A stretch of 64,000 nt of DNA from Ciona intestinalis. Lineage: Eukaryota > Chordata > Ascidiacea > Phlebobranchia > Cionidae. This document shows positions 12,940-27,300 of this stretch, piece after piece (positions within the stretch are counted from its first letter, which is position 1; the number at the start of each line of letters is the position of its first letter). The translations under genes and the position numbers were made by a program. Under the pieces are notes generated by a model that made no database searches, was not told the DNA's origin, and was given only the letters and a program-made list of their open reading frames with translations. The DNA lies in contig NC_020166.2 in NCBI RefSeq assembly GCF_000224145.3, positions 7,053,632-7,117,631 of the forward strand, read 5' to 3'.

Positions 12940-14346
12940 AAAACATTGAGGCATGACTGACGCAAAGGGAAGTACAACCTAAGAATTAATTCCCTATTAT
13001 CTGGTCATAATAGCCAAGGTAAAGGTAACCTTGTAACAGATTTAAGGAAGAGCTTCCTCCCAATTACAAAGCTCCGTGGAGAGTTTATTGTAATAAAAGA
13101 AAATGACTGTAATTTGAAATTAAAAACATGAGGTATTAGGCAGCCATGGAAGTAAAAGAAAAAAACATCCACAAAAGTTTAAAAAGATAAAATGTAAATC
13201 TTTTCTTGGTTTTATCTACATTCTTACTGAATAAATAGGTTTAACAAAGTAATCACATTTTATAAAATCGGTTGTTTAAACTAGTATTAATCAGGCCATA
13301 GTGCTTAAAATCCCAGCTTATACTTTAGTACTAAACATCTTAGTTGGTGTTTACAAATTACAAAGCAGTTGCAAATACCCACACATTGCAATTTAACAGT
13401 GTTTTAGATAGAATCCAATTATTTAAGGCTGTGTTTGTGTTGCGGCCAAAACATTCAATTGATTAAACTAAACCGAGTCAGATTAACACGAAAATTAAAG
13501 CGATCATAATTCATTCTCGGTGGTTAACTAAAATTACAAGGTAGAGCAATATAAACATGATGGCCCATCCTTTATAAGTGGTAATTATCAACTAAGTCCA
13601 TAAAGCACTTAGTCATGAATGAAGCGATTGCAACAAAATCCCACACCAATTATAAATACAAAGGTAATTGAGGTATAACTCTTATAATAAATGTGATGGT
13701 GTTAGTTCATAAAAACAAGTAAGAGGTTCAAGTACGAGACAGTTGGGTAACTTGGCATAAGTTGGTCAGATTCTTTTACACATTACATAAACTATTTCAG
13801 ACAACTTTTGATTTTAAAGAAGGCATACAATCACAATACACATTAAATACATATATATTTTTGGGTTTTTGTGCCATATTATGAAAATATTACAACCAGA
13901 CATAGCCAGAGTATATATGCTACTGTTGTGTGAAACCATGAAGTATATCTTATATATGTTCTGTGTTTAGACTAACATGGTTCCTTGTCATAAATATTTA
14001 CACTGTCTTTTATGATTTCCTCATTTGTTGCCCCACTTAAACTAGTACCTATACATTAACTTAGGATGTTACAACATGCCCGCTCAATTAAATCGTTTTG
14101 TTGAAATTTAATCTTAATTTCACTGAGCCCTTGCTTATTAAATATCACAGGTTACAATTATTTTTCAAACATTTGATACAGTTAAGTATTAATTTGTTAC
14201 ATTTGTAACGTACTATGATGTCAGGGTGATTATGTGACCACGTCAGAGTGATGTATGATGCAAATTAAGCAAATTAAATGAGTTGTCTGTTTTGTTAGTT
14301 GGGGTAATGACAGTTTACATGAAGACGTGTAGAACAACACATTCTG

Positions 14347-14358
14347 GGTATATATACC
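14347..14358 (+). promoter_or_regulatory. TATA-type palindrome, probable core promoter of the plus-strand CAP gene
   Basis: GGTATATATACC lies about 130 bp upstream of the start codon at 14491, a usual distance for a TATA box with a short leader. Confidence 0.65.
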
Positions 14359-14490
14359 AAGGATCTTCACTCATTCAGCATCCAATCTTACCACAAGCAA
14401 CTAGAAGAAAACAACTAAAAGCCAAAACAACAAGAGAAACAAACAGCATTGAAAGAAACAAATTAGAATATCTGGAAATTTACAGAAAAA

Positions 14491-17400
14491 ATGAAGCAAT
14501 TTGTTACTTTAATATGCTTGCTTCTGTTCATATGTTGTGCACGTAGTCAAGATGTACAGAGGAATGCGGAAACAGGAGAAATCAGATATACAGATCCAAG
14601 GACAGGAGTTAATTCCGTCTGTGGTGAGTTGATGTAAAAGCTATGTATGACTATTTTTTTCACCAATAATTTTGCTGGTTTTACTTATATTCATTATATA
14701 ATGAAACGTCTGTACATCTGTACTTTTATTTGCGAATATTGAACTTAAAAATATTAGTCTTTTATAACTATTCTTACTGATTAAATACATGTCATTTAAA
14801 GACGCCATTTATGTAATACAGATGGCAACTGTAAGGACCAAAAAAATTGGTGCGGTGTGGGAATTGCAAATGCATATTGCAACCATACCTTCTGGGGTGC
14901 AGCCTTTCGTGTTGCTTGCCCAAGGTCATGCGGAATATGCAAGAAATGTCCTCATTTTGCACAATTTTGTACACCAGGTAAGAATTGCTTTCAGTTTTGC
15001 AAAAAGAATTTTGGTAAAAATAATGAAAAAGATCAAAAAATAATGAAAAATCATAAAGATTAAAAAATAATGGAAAAATAGCAACTGGTAAAGCTGAGAA
15101 GATTTACTGTTTTGAACAATAATACTACCAGTCATTTTAATAAAGTTTACAATCTTTACAAGTTTGTATTACCTGTAGGAGATGGTTGCAAAGATGAGTA
15201 TGAAAACTGCGCTACAGTACTAGCACCATTATATTGTAAACACTCAACTATGGGTGCTGTGGTTCAACAAAAATGTCCCAAATCTTGTGGAATTTGTAGA
15301 ACTTGTGATGAAAGAACACAAGAGTGTAGTCCAGGTAAAAATATCTTGGTTAAGTTTTTATACAAAAACTTTTTTATACAAAAACTTAAAAACAAAATAT
15401 GTTAATTTTTTTTAACACTATAGAGAATAGAAGTAACAATAAATATTTTAAGATATTTGTCTAAAAATTATTCAGTCTAAACTAGCTTTTAAAATATCTT
15501 TGTTAATTATTTTTACAGCATTAACATCAAAATGTTTAATTAAGACAGTATTTTTAACTCACAAGTGTTTTTCTAAATTTTAGTCAATTTTAGTATTCAA
15601 TTTTAAATAAATCAAATATCATTCAGTTAAAAAGAATCAAATAATAATCAAATGTAAACTAAATATTACTTAATTAAAACAAATCCACTATTAATCAGTC
15701 ATAAACAAATAAAACATTTTTCAATTGCACAGGATGCTCAGATGCAGACAGAGACTGCCCCTACTGGGCCAACAATATGGAATATTGCAAACCAGGATCA
15801 GTTCACAGAGGATGGATGTTGGAGCACTGTAGAATGAGCTGCAGAGTTTGTATACCATGTGTTGCAACTGTACCAGCTAGACCCACTGCTCCTCCTACAA
15901 CACCACCACCTCCACCAACCACAGCTGCAGGTAAGGGACTAAGTGGTATATGAAGTGGCATTTGTTAGTTGTATTAATGAATGGTTTTTATTTATACTTG
16001 AAAGATGGACTAATTGTTTACACAAATGTGTAAATTAAATCACTTTTAGATTGAATCAGTAATATTTCAATCAGGTAGAAGCATTTTTTGATCCAAAATC
16101 ACTGTATCTTTACATTGTTTAAGAAAAGTTGTAAAATAAATGAATTTTATATTAAATGGTTTAAAGCATTATTACAACACAGAAGCATTTTTTAATTAAA
16201 ATAAAAGCACTTATTCTTTGCATGGAGTTTATAACCTTAAAGCCATTTAAACATAAATCTCTCTCCTCCAATAGTACTATCATTACTGAAATGCATTACA
16301 GTTACACCCACACCTGCAGCAGTAACAAACAGTGTTGAAGAAGAATGCATGAGGAATAGAGGACAAAGTTTGACATTTGCTGACCAATGTCTCAACGCAC
16401 ATAACTACTACAGATGCTTGCATAGTTCACCAAGAGTTGTATATGATGCGGCACTTCAACGTAATGCTCAGCGATATGCCAACAAACTACCAACCATGGA
16501 TTCAATCATACCATCACAAATTGGTAAGCAAAATGGGAAATATAACAAATAGACCTTGATTAAGATACAGCATCCTTAGTATGAACTTATAAGCTGAAAG
16601 AAGTTTGTAAGGTCATGTGATGTACAGTATACATGGTAACTTACAGACCTCTCACCTACTGTCTAGCTGTGAAGCAAGATGCAATAATTGAACTGATTTA
16701 ACTGCAACATAACTGTTTGCACTGTATATATATATGATAATCGTACAGCTCCTAATGCAATAATAAGGACCCTTCCATCACAGTAACTGTTATAAAATAA
16801 TAATTAATGCAACAACATGATTTTAGGAATGGACCGAGACTTTGGTGTTGGGGAAAACATTGCTTGGAGAATATCTCCCTTTGAAATGTTTACCGTAGAT
16901 AGAGCTATTGCTGGATGGTATGCTGAAGGCCTAGATTATAACTTCATGACACCACAACTGTCAGAACGAACAGGTTGGTTGGTCAAACACGTTTAGAGTA
17001 ACAAATATGTGAATAAATTGCTAATACCATTGATACTGGACAAACAATTCAGAAGGGTTATAATTAGCTTTGATGATGAACATGTTTGCATCTGAAAAAA
17101 CTCAGTAAACTTAAAATTGTTGGTAACAAAAAGCAAAATTGTTGTTTCCCGAACAGCTCATTTCACTCAAATGATCTGGAAAGAGACTCACTCCATTGGA
17201 TGTGGTATTAAAACACATAAGGATGAAACTTACATCGTTGTTCAGTACAGAGGAGCTGGGAACAACCCAAGCACATTAAGGATGAATGTTAACTGGCCAA
17301 AACCAGGTAAGCAATAATATTTATGTCTCTGGATTTGCAAGACTAGAACATAGCCAAAATGTTGTAAATATTTTTGTGCTTGATATTAGATACACATTTG

Positions 17401-17826
17401 TTATGTCAACTTGTGAGTTAAGTTGTGATAGAAAAATGACTGGTAGTAAGCCAGACAACATACAATGGCCAGTGAGGCTTCTGTAATAAAATAGCATCCC
17501 TCAACAAAGACAATCCACAATGTTTCAAAGTGATTATGGAGAAAACAAGTGACAAAACCCATTGATTTGCAGAGGTCTGTGAAGCAAACTGTGACCTTGG
17601 AAGTTGTCATGGACACGACGGTGTTAACTCAATATGTTCATGTGGGGTTGATGGAGTACAAGACCGCATGCCTAACTGCAGTGGCCACTGTGTTGTAATT
17701 TGCCCAAGACCTGAACAGCATGTTGGTGACTGGAGGGAGTCGTGTGAAGGGGAGACATCGTGTGAATGCAAAAATCAAAATAACATACCAATCGGTGGTA
17801 TCCCAGGAGCACAATGTGATCAATAG
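14491..17826 (+). CDS. Secreted 3xShKT-CAP-Cys-rich protein, plus-strand gene
   Basis: Eight exons, all introns phase 1, give 471 aa: 14491-14623, 14822-14977, 15179-15334, 15733-15930, 16302-16523, 16827-16973, 17157-17306, 17573-17826. Exon 1 is a signal peptide (MKQFVTLICLLLFICCARS) plus a short polar stretch. Exons 2-4 each carry one ShKT domain ending CPRSCGIC, CPKSCGIC or CRMSCRVC. Exon 4 adds a short Pro/Thr linker, with no poly-Thr tract as in its neighbour. Exons 5-7 form the CAP domain with CLNAHNYYRCLH, GVGENIAWR, GWYAEG and HFTQMIWKETHSIGCG, so the His/Glu positions of the CAP cavity look intact. Exon 8 is the C-terminal 12-Cys domain (SICSCG, CSGHCVVICPRPEQHVGDW, PGAQC). AATAAA is at 18020-18025. 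It is a diverged paralogue of the gene at 8686-12582, arranged head to head with it. Confidence 0.9.
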
Positions 17827-18650
17827 AAGATTGAAATATTTAAAACACTTTTGAAAGAATTTTTACACTTGTACTTATTACTTTATGTTATTTCTATACT
17901 TTATTATTTTAGTCGATTACATCTTTATAACACCAATGATTTTTCTTCTTTTCTCTTTAGGTTTTTTATTTATAAACTTGTATTCACAGCATATATTGTG
18001 TCAGTGTGTGTATGATTTAAATAAACTTATCCTTTCATGTTATATTTGGATTGATTTTATTATTTTAATGCTGGTACAGAGACTGTCAGATTAATTTTAT
18101 CCAAACTGAATAGATTTTGAACAGTTGACTACTAAGTGCTGAATAACATTTCTGCCATGATTTTTTTCACTTTAGTAATATTTTATATTTCGCCCTAATT
18201 TTTTAAACCAGAAAAATAGGATATAGTTCTAGACATACTTTTTAAGTCAGTGTGAAGAACAGAACAAGGTAGCAGCTGACAACGACTCTCTTACCTTGTT
18301 TGAAAAGTTTTCCAATGTCAACTGGACTTCTAGTTTTGTTCAAGACAATTGGTTGCTCTCTTGTCCCAGCGGGTAAGGAGAAAACTAGAGACATGGCTAA
18401 AAGGGAGTTGACAAGATACCATTCTTTGTTGAAAGATATTCTGTAAAAATTTTACTTCAGATGATATGAAACAAATATATGCTGAGGTTAAACATTTTTC
18501 TAAATTCAAGAATAAATTAATCACAGCATTTTGGCCATTTAAAGCTAAATTGCAATAAAATGAATTGGTTTATGAACATTCTTACTGAGAAAAAACAGAG
18601 ATCCTCTTGTTAACAATTCTAATATTTCCTAACTGATTTTATCCTTTTGC

Positions 18651-18972
18651 ATTGAATGAATGATTGAATAAATGTAACTTAGTTTATTCTCGCGTGGCCG
18701 AAAAAACAACAGTCGTTATAACTAGAAAGTTCACACACCTCGTGCCAGCTCACAAGTTACCATGTATGTTACTTTGTGGGTGATTATTTTTTTGTGGAAT
18801 TCTTTTTGTATGGCTGATAATTTGGACAACCCATTAGTGACCACTTGGTTGGAGCAATTGCCGTTAAGTGTCTTGACCAAGGACGCATACCCCTAATGGC
18901 AGCAGCGACGAGCCTTAAACCCACTACCTCTGAGTTACAGGCAGGCACGATAACCACTTTGTCATGGCCCCA
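18651..18972 (-). mobile_element. tRNA-derived SINE, antisense
   Basis: Read on the minus strand it has a tRNA-like head with a box B-like GTAGTGGGTTTAAGGCTCG, then the family body (GTCACTAATGGGTTGTCC, GAGGTGTGTGAAC). It ends in an ATTC-type tail: GAATGAATGATTGAATAAATG on the plus strand is its complement. Confidence 0.75.
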
Positions 18973-20617
18973 GACACAATATATAAAGGCTGGTTTTAAA
19001 ACAAGGTCGGTAAACAAATTTGTTTGGTACATTTTATGAATTGAGATACATCTAACAATCATGTGTCACTTAGGTAAAAACAAACAAAATACCTTGTTGT
19101 TTCTTGTTTTATACTTGATCTGTTTTTCATAGTTAAATAATGTGTGTTTCGTCTTAAAGTGTATGTTACCAAACTTTCCACTCTTGCTTTTAGAGATGTA
19201 TTGATACACAAAAGAGACACTTCAAAGGCACTGTGGGAACGTAAATGTAAAATAAACCATATGATCTTAATACTTTTTTTATTGTGATTATAAAATCAAA
19301 ATATTTAAAGATTACTTACATGGATGTCTTCTTTTACATGGACATTAGCTTGGGGCTTGATGCATTAAGAAATCCTTACGACAACCGTGTTTTTTTACCT
19401 ACCTCACCCAGTATTAAATAACCTGACTAGTGACCACTCAGACTCAACTTTACAGTTCATTTTATAAATTTACCATTTTAATGTCTTGGCTGTACAGACC
19501 TATCTGCAAACCATGTTTCATGCCCTGGTACTCTATATTAGAACGCAAACAATTGGATATAATGTGAAATAGAATTTTAGTCAGACAAAAATAAGATACA
19601 GTACCTTAATATACATGTATGTAGAAAGTTAACAGTAAGCATTTCCACATTGCATAATTTGTAAATTAGAAAACAATTGTCTGCATTTATATTACTAAAG
19701 TATTTTTTAGTATGGTGCATAAAACAATAATTTTATTTTGACATTTTATCTGGCGTTTAGAAAAACTTCCATAGGGTTATAGTATTTTGTGTAAAACAAA
19801 GACAAAAAAATGATAAATAGAAACACTTACCAACTGGTATCTTTTATTTTCTTCATTTGAAAATTGTTGATTTCCAAGATTGACAAATTTGAAAAAATAC
19901 ATAAACCGAGCTTGCTAGGCTTACATAACCACGCATAATACTTGTGAAATCTGCTACATGAATTTAAATTAATTCTGAGCTTTTTTAGAGGTAATTAGAA
20001 CCTCATATAGAACTAACTCTTGCAAGAAACTTTTTAAACAACTAAGCTTTGGATTTAAAAGAAAACAACGAATGGTTAACAAGCAATTAGTAAGCCTTTA
20101 TCTACAAGCTATGTTATCGGTAAGTTATACTCAACATGCAGTCTAGAATGTGCGTTCCAAAACGAAAAGGCGCAAATACCCGGAGGGGATAAGTTTTACC
20201 ATTTCGCTTGCACCACTTTTTTCGAGCATGGGGTTTCCCCATACGGTTGTCCCTTTTTACAGACAGTCTGCACGCGGACAATGCACGTGAACACTTTGTA
20301 AGACGTGGTACCAGGTGTGTTTTACTGTCTTGTGTCATTAGTTTAAAGTGCCCCACTCTAAAACTAATTTCTTCAAATATAAAAACAATGAATTGATGAC
20401 CAAGAGTAATGCCACGTTTACCTAAATAGGTTGGACATTTTTAGATCCAAGCACGTTAAAACCTGACCCTGATCGAACTGTAATATATTCAACCAATTAA
20501 ACAGTATAAGTTGGTATAATCTATTTAACGGCCGTTGGCCTAAATCCTTTAATGTGGAAAGAGTAAGCGAACGACCTACAATGCTCCTGACTGATAAACA
20601 TTACCTTTACGTTGCCT

Positions 20618-20921
20618 TGAATCTAACTTACTTTATCCTCGCGTGGCCGGAAAACGCCAGGGTTTATCAACTCGTGCCAGCTCACGAGTTAAAGTGTGTG
20701 TTTCTTTGTGGGTGATTATCTTTTTGGATTTTTTTCATCTATGTTGTGTTAATGGCTGATAATTCTGGACAACCTATTTGTAACCACTGGGTTAGAGCAA
20801 TTTTTGTAAAGTGTCTTGCCCAAGGACACATACGTCCACAATGGTGGCAGCGCCGAGCCCTGAACTCATTACCTCTGTTTTAATACAGGCAGGCGCCCTA
20901 ATCACTATGCCACGGCGCCAG
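20618..20921 (-). mobile_element. tRNA-derived SINE, antisense, most complete copy
   Basis: The minus strand starts TGGCGCCGTGGCATAGTGAT (box A-like), with a box B-like GTAATGAGTTCAGGGCTC about 35 bp later. It continues with the same body as the 18.7-kb copy to the AAGTTAGATTCA end. The GAAT tail has been lost. Confidence 0.78.
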
Positions 20922-21322
20922 AGTTTTACCTATATACTTGAAGAAATGTGAAGGCTTCCAGCGACAAGCATACACAAACATATAAATAAATGACAGTTTA
21001 CGAGTTTAAATTTTTAGGTTCATTGATTAAAAAAATGCAACAATTTACAACCAAGCGGCAAAGCTAACATTTTAGTAAACGGAGTCACTTATTTTATGGA
21101 ACGCAAATTAAATAAGCATAGACCGAAAACAAGTCAGTCATTTGTAACCAAAAACGGCTTTCGTAATAATACGATTAGAACATTTCGAAATTCCAACCTT
21201 GCATATATATAAATATATATATTATGTATAACTTTGTACAAAACCGGCCATCATACAAGAACATTGACGTTTAAACACCAAGGCTATCCAAAAATAATTG
21301 TAATATTGCACTGCAATGCTTA

Positions 21323-24300
21323 TTAATTCCAAGTCTTATTAATATTGTCCATACTGACAGTGGCATCGGTTTGAAGGGAACAGGTTTCAGATTTATGTAA
21401 ATGAAAAATGTTATTGTTGTTATTATTGCTGTTGTTGTTTATACTTAAACCAGTGTCAGGATTGTTCTCTGATAGTTTTTCGTTATTTGTTTCAGTTCCG
21501 GATAATAAAGCTAAGTCCTCATCCAAACTTTTTGTGATTTCATCCAAGATGTCCTCAGTTGAGATCGCTTTCTTGAGTGGTTCATCAACTTCAACCTCCT
21601 TTTTAACTTCCTCTTCTTCATTTATCTTTACATCCGCTTGTTTGGGAGAATTTGAAATGTCAGCAGTTTGAGTGCTCCCGTTAGCGGACAATGTACTGAG
21701 GTTTCCGCTACTTACGTCTTGGTAAACGAAGTCAAATGAAGCGAGAACTTCATCTATGCTCGCGCTTGGGGGGTCAGATGAGCTGAGCGGTCTATCCGGT
21801 TTTTGGACTTCATCCGGAGCTTCCGCAGAGGTAACCTTGTTGTCAATTGCCGCAGGATCATCTAATTGTGATGTGCGTTGAGGGCTATTGTCTTCCTCGT
21901 TGTCATCGGCGGGTGGAGGCGGCAGGTTCAGGATGGAAAGAGGCGAAATATCACTTCGGTCTTTTGGAATTGAATTTACCTCGGAAACCTTTGCGGGTGA
22001 AGAAATTGATACGTCATCAGTGGAGTGTGTAGTGGCGTCATCTTTCTGGGGAATAATTGCGTCATCTATTATGGGCAGGGGAAGTTGGCTGTCGGTTGAT
22101 GCTGGGATCTCATCATTTGGAGAAACTGCTTCATCACCGACAGTTTGGATTACGTCATCCTGTGGAGGTGGTGGAAGGGCATCGTTTGGTGTAGATACAA
22201 TGACGTCATCTGGAAGAGGAACGACATCATCGGTAAGCAGTGGAGGAAGAATAACGTCATCGCTGGGTGGTGGCGGAAGAATGACATCATCGCTGGGTGG
22301 TGGCGGAAGAATGACATCATCGTTCAGCAGACCAATGACATTATCGTTAGGTGGTGGGGGAGGAATGACGTCACCGCTCGGCGTTTGCGGATGAATAACG
22401 TCATCACTCGGCGGTGGTGGACGAATGACGTCATCGCTGGGCGGAGCAATGACATCATCGTTGGTTGGTGGCGAAGGAATGGCGTCATCACTCGGAGGGG
22501 GTGGAAGAATCACGTCATCACTCGGTGTTGGCGGATGAATAACGTCATCACTCGGCGGTGGTAGAGGAATGACGTCATCGCTTGGCGAAGCAATGACATC
22601 ATCGTTGGTTGGTGGCGGAGGAATGACGTCATCACTTGGCGGTGGTGGAGGAATGACGTCATCGCTTGGCGAAGCTATGACATCATCGTTGGTTGGTGGC
22701 CGAAGAATGACGTCATCACTTGGCGGTGGTGGGGGAATGACGTCATCGCTTGGCGGAGCAATGACATCATCGTTGGTTGGTGGCGGAGGAATAACGTCAT
22801 CGCCCGGCGTTGGCGAAAGAATGACTTTATCTGTCGGTGGTGACGGTGGAATGACGTCATCACTGAGACGAGAAGACAGATCTTCTATGGTGACGTCATC
22901 GGAAGGAGGAGGTGGCAAGGCGTCATTGTTTGTGGCAGATGTCTCAACTGTGTCAGTTGAAGCAGAGATGATCTCATCACTTGGAGGTGGCGACAGAATA
23001 TCAACGATGGGTTCGGGAAGTTTCTCTTCAGTCGCATCTTTTACATTCACAGCAATATCAACATCTGATACTTCCAAGATTTTCTCTTCAGATTCTTAAA
23101 CGCAGCATATTTTTTAATTTATTTTTAAAATTAAAATACACTTCAGTTTACTACGGATAAGCTTACCTTGTTTCTTTGGATCCTGCAGAGACTTTCTCTT
23201 TGCTTCTTCTTCCTTATGAATAGAAACCCTCTTTAATCGTTCAGCTCTCTTCTCTTTCATTTCGTCCAACTTCTTCGCCAACTCTCCTTCCGCTTCTCCG
23301 GACTTCGGTCGACCTCCGGACTTCCTCGGACTCTCAGATCTCATGACTGCTTCTCTTTTCTTCTCAAGTGTCTTCATCCACGGGACTTCATTCACTTCTT
23401 CTTTTTTCTCAATGTTCGTCACTTCCGCCCGTCGAAGCTTCACCTGAACCACTTCCGGCTCTTCTTTCCTTTGAACAACCGGAGACTTTTTGAGAACATC
23501 TCGGTCAACTTTTTTCAACTGCACAGCTGCAATCCCAGCGGTCAAAGCGTTCGGTTGTCTCTCAGTCTTCTCAGCTTTAGGCGAAGGCTTTGTCGCTCTT
23601 AGCTTGGTCTGTCCGATGTCCACGACAGGCAGCATAGCAATACCGAACCTCTCGGCCTATGAAATATAACATTTAGATTCAATAGGCAATATTGTCTTTA
23701 TACAATGGGATACTGGTAATAATTTTTGAAAACCAACACAAATACTACAATAATCGTGTCATTTTAAATGACAAATGGTTAATTTAAATCTTATTGGTTG
23801 GGGACCCCACGACTTTTGTCGTATCCCCCTATGCAAACAGACAAACAAACATGTTATCTAATTGATATTCCAATCACTGTTTTTGGATTACACTTAACAT
23901 GGCCACTTAATCTAAACTAGGAGTAGGAGGCATCTATACAAGCAGAGTTCTAAACTATATGCAGACACGACGTTGTGCAGACCAGGTATCAAATTTATAA
24001 CAATAATAGGCATTTACCTTTTCTTTGGGTGACGTCGGTGGTGACGATTCGAGTAGATCCGGTTGTACGGCGCCCGCTTCTTCAATTTCAGTTGTGCCGT
24101 CCTAAACATTATGTTAACGTTTACTTTTAAAAAGGGGTTTTTTTTTTCTTGCTGTCTATAGTTACCATAAGTAAGTTTTCTTTTGATTTTCCCTTCTCTA
24201 TTTCCGAGACAAATTCCTCTTTTGGTCGTTGAAAAAAGATCGCGCATTTTCGGAATTCCGAGCCGTTCTGTTTCATCCGAACATGTGAGGTCACCAGCAC

Positions 24301-27300
24301 CGTACAAAGCTCCCAACCAGCGTCTCCGTATTTTCCCGCCTCTGCTTCTAAACTTTCCTGGACGTTCTTAAAACCGACCATTCATTAACCAATTGGATAC
24401 CAGATGATGTTGACGTCACGTTTTTACGACATGACGTCATGCTACATATATCTTACGTCATCAATTGGCGCCCACACAATTCGAACCATCCCGTCGTACT
24501 TTACGGGTTTCTCTTCATTCGTGACGTCATCGCCACCATTATCGGTCTTCGTGATGTTATTCTCGTAAAAGCAGAGAGTGATGACGTCAAACTCACGAAG
24601 CTTGTTCTTTTTATTCTCTTTGACCGGTTCGTCTGGTAAACAATGTTTTAGTTATATAAGTTATATTGTTAAAAAGAATCAATTATTATAGTAGGGCAGG
24701 GAAAATGGGACACTTTCGTTCTATTTTCTTATTCCATTTAGTAGTAAACAAAGCCAAGAGACATTTAAAGAATTATAAAACTGTGTTCTCAAGACTCCCA
24801 TATATAGACCATTGTTCTCAACCGTTACATATAACGCATTAAAAATACAAACACAAAATGTATTTGATAAAATGAGCATTACATCCAACAATTTACTCAC
24901 CACCAGTGGTGGCAGAGAGCTCCCCCACGTTGATGACCTCAGTTAACCTCGTGTCCTCTTTGACTAATGACAGCCAATCGTCAGACCACGTGACATTTGT
25001 GTCCCGTTTCGGTTGAGTGGCTTTGGCTTTCTTTTTTCGTTTTAGTTTCTTTTCTGTTTGTTTGATACACAAGATTAGAATAAGTCTACATTTAAGAATG
25101 ACTGATATTCACTGATAACGTCACCAACTCATATTTTTCAATAATTCTTGCAACAGTTTGAATTTCTCGCGAAATTTTACTTTAAAATATTCCCTATGCC
25201 ACCACGTTTTGGGAGTATTAGTTTTTCGCGATGGTTTTGACACAAGTTTTAGGCAATGTATTTTATATCATCACAAAATCTTTTCCCCCAAATGTTAAAA
25301 GACTTGCGCGCTTTCGTGTCTAAACTTAGCCCAAAACTGGAAACCAAAACCAATAAATTAAAATAGTTCCGTTTGATTGACAACCAGTTTATTCGTTCTA
25401 TTTTACTCATTTGTGCCGGACAAACTAACTCGTATGATATACTGCAGTTGCATAACTTTTTACAGCGTTTGTAATAAATAATGAACCATATGTTTACATC
25501 ACATTTGAGGTCTGTATTGACTAGGGGGCAAAGCAAAGTAAAAACATTAAATATTTCGTCCGCTTTTGTATAAAATATGACCTGAGTAAAATTCTCAAAC
25601 TGTGAGACTGGATATTTTTAAAATATTATGACTATTAAACTGCTAACAAATTAAATGTTCAAATATTACCACATTTTACCTGTACATTTGATGTGTACGC
25701 ACTCAACCTTGTAGTTGTATTTCTGGTTGCTGTCCGACCCAGTCTCATGCAAATATATCATACGTAGAGTCAGATTTTCCGACTTGTCCGAAACACCGTT
25801 TTCCGAAGTGCCGTTCTCCTTCGTCGTTACGTCATCGTCGACACGCATGACTGAGAGTAGCCTTCCACATTTAGAGGCTTCTGTGTCTATCTAAAATGGC
25901 TTGAAATGACGATTTTTAAAGAGAAGGAACAAAAGTTATAAATACCATTTCCTGTAGCTTTCTGACGTATTCTCCACTCGCTATCTTTGTGACGTCATAA
26001 GTAAACTCTTTTATACTGAACACCCAGTGATGCTCAATGTCCATCCTGACAAAATTATAATTTGTATATTGTAGCCACCTGCTGTTTTGATATGATTCTT
26101 TAATTCCATAGGCTTTTAACTTCTATTAATTAGGATTTTGAACAAAAATCGTTGAAAAATGGTGAAACTTACATTACGTTTAGGAATGTCTTCTGAGCTT
26201 CCATTTTCTTTAAAGAAAACTCTTTTTTCAATCTTGATCTAGACAAAACGACACATGATTATCCAAAAAGTTTTCACTGAACACTGGATGTTTCTGGACT
26301 GTGTGCATATAGGACAGGTCCTAACAGCTAGCGAAAGCTGATTGAAATCAAGTAATTAAAACGACATGTTATTTTAAACCAGGCATGCGAGAAGGATGTT
26401 GTCACGGCTACAATGTGTCAAGATTGACACGAAACAGTGAAGAAAGTGGCAGCCCGCTATTTATGCAACTACGTTGGTGCCGGGTGGAAATAACGACTTC
26501 CGCATTGCTTGACATTTGCATAAATTGTGCCGTCAGCGCTTAATGAAGTAATAATAATGAACTAGTTAACATATTCATGTATGTAATAATGTAAGGTGTA
26601 ATATAACCTACTTTACTTTTGGACGTAATAGAAACACTGTGTGTGTCATAGGCCCAGTTTCGCTTGCTTCTTCATCGTCCAGCTGCTTGTTTTCCTAAAA
26701 CGTAAAACGTTTAAAAAAAAGTAATGAGCCACTACATTACACTACAAGATAAACTGTTTTATTTAACTCCAAGACAGGTCACGGTCACTAGAATTAAGTT
26801 ACTAATATATTTAATAAATCCATCACTGTTTGGTATTACATACACTTTTTTCCCAGATATAGTTGTCAAAACATTCAAGTTTTGCCTGCATTAAATGCTG
26901 TTGCGTATTACTGTGATTGCAACGGTGGGTATATGCGGGTAGGGTGGGGGAAGACGGGACACTTTTAGTACATAATATCCAAAAATCCTGATCGTGTTTC
27001 AAACAATTAACAACGGGCTATGGAAGCCATGAGGAAACGGTTTTAAATATATTTAAATGTTCTTTATTTACTGCAAAATGGGACGAGAGAAAAAATGAAA
27101 AGGTGTCCTATCTTTCCAAACCCTACTGTATATCTACTACACAAGTTTGGTCCAACAAGTCACATCCATATTAATAACATCTAATATTTCAAAAAATTAA
27201 ACACAACCTCAACGATCAGTGAATTTCTTCCAAGCTGGGAAGGCTTGCTTCCTTTTACTTTGGGAACAACGAAAGCAAGATGGTAACTTTTTCTGTGGGC

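Larger units (their letters stand above)
12583..14490. other. Shared 5' region of the head-to-head CAP genes
   Basis: About 1.9 kb between the two start codons. It holds two copies of the 12-bp palindrome GGTATATATACC, one on each side. On the minus strand a likely 5'-UTR intron ends at TTTTCACCAG just before the start codon at 12582. No additional gene or repeat was recognised. Confidence 0.55.
17827..21322. other. Intergenic region with two SINE copies
   Basis: About 3.5 kb between the CAP gene and the 3' end of the raftlin-like gene. It contains SINEs at 18651-18972 and 20618-20921. Open frames near 18.3-18.5 and 20.1-20.4 kb have no recognisable motif or supporting splice context. Nothing else is supported. 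Confidence 0.5.

Noticed and set aside
22145-23099. Long plus-strand frames over the DDVI repeat
   Set aside because: They are antisense readings of the in-frame repeat in the raftlin-like exon.
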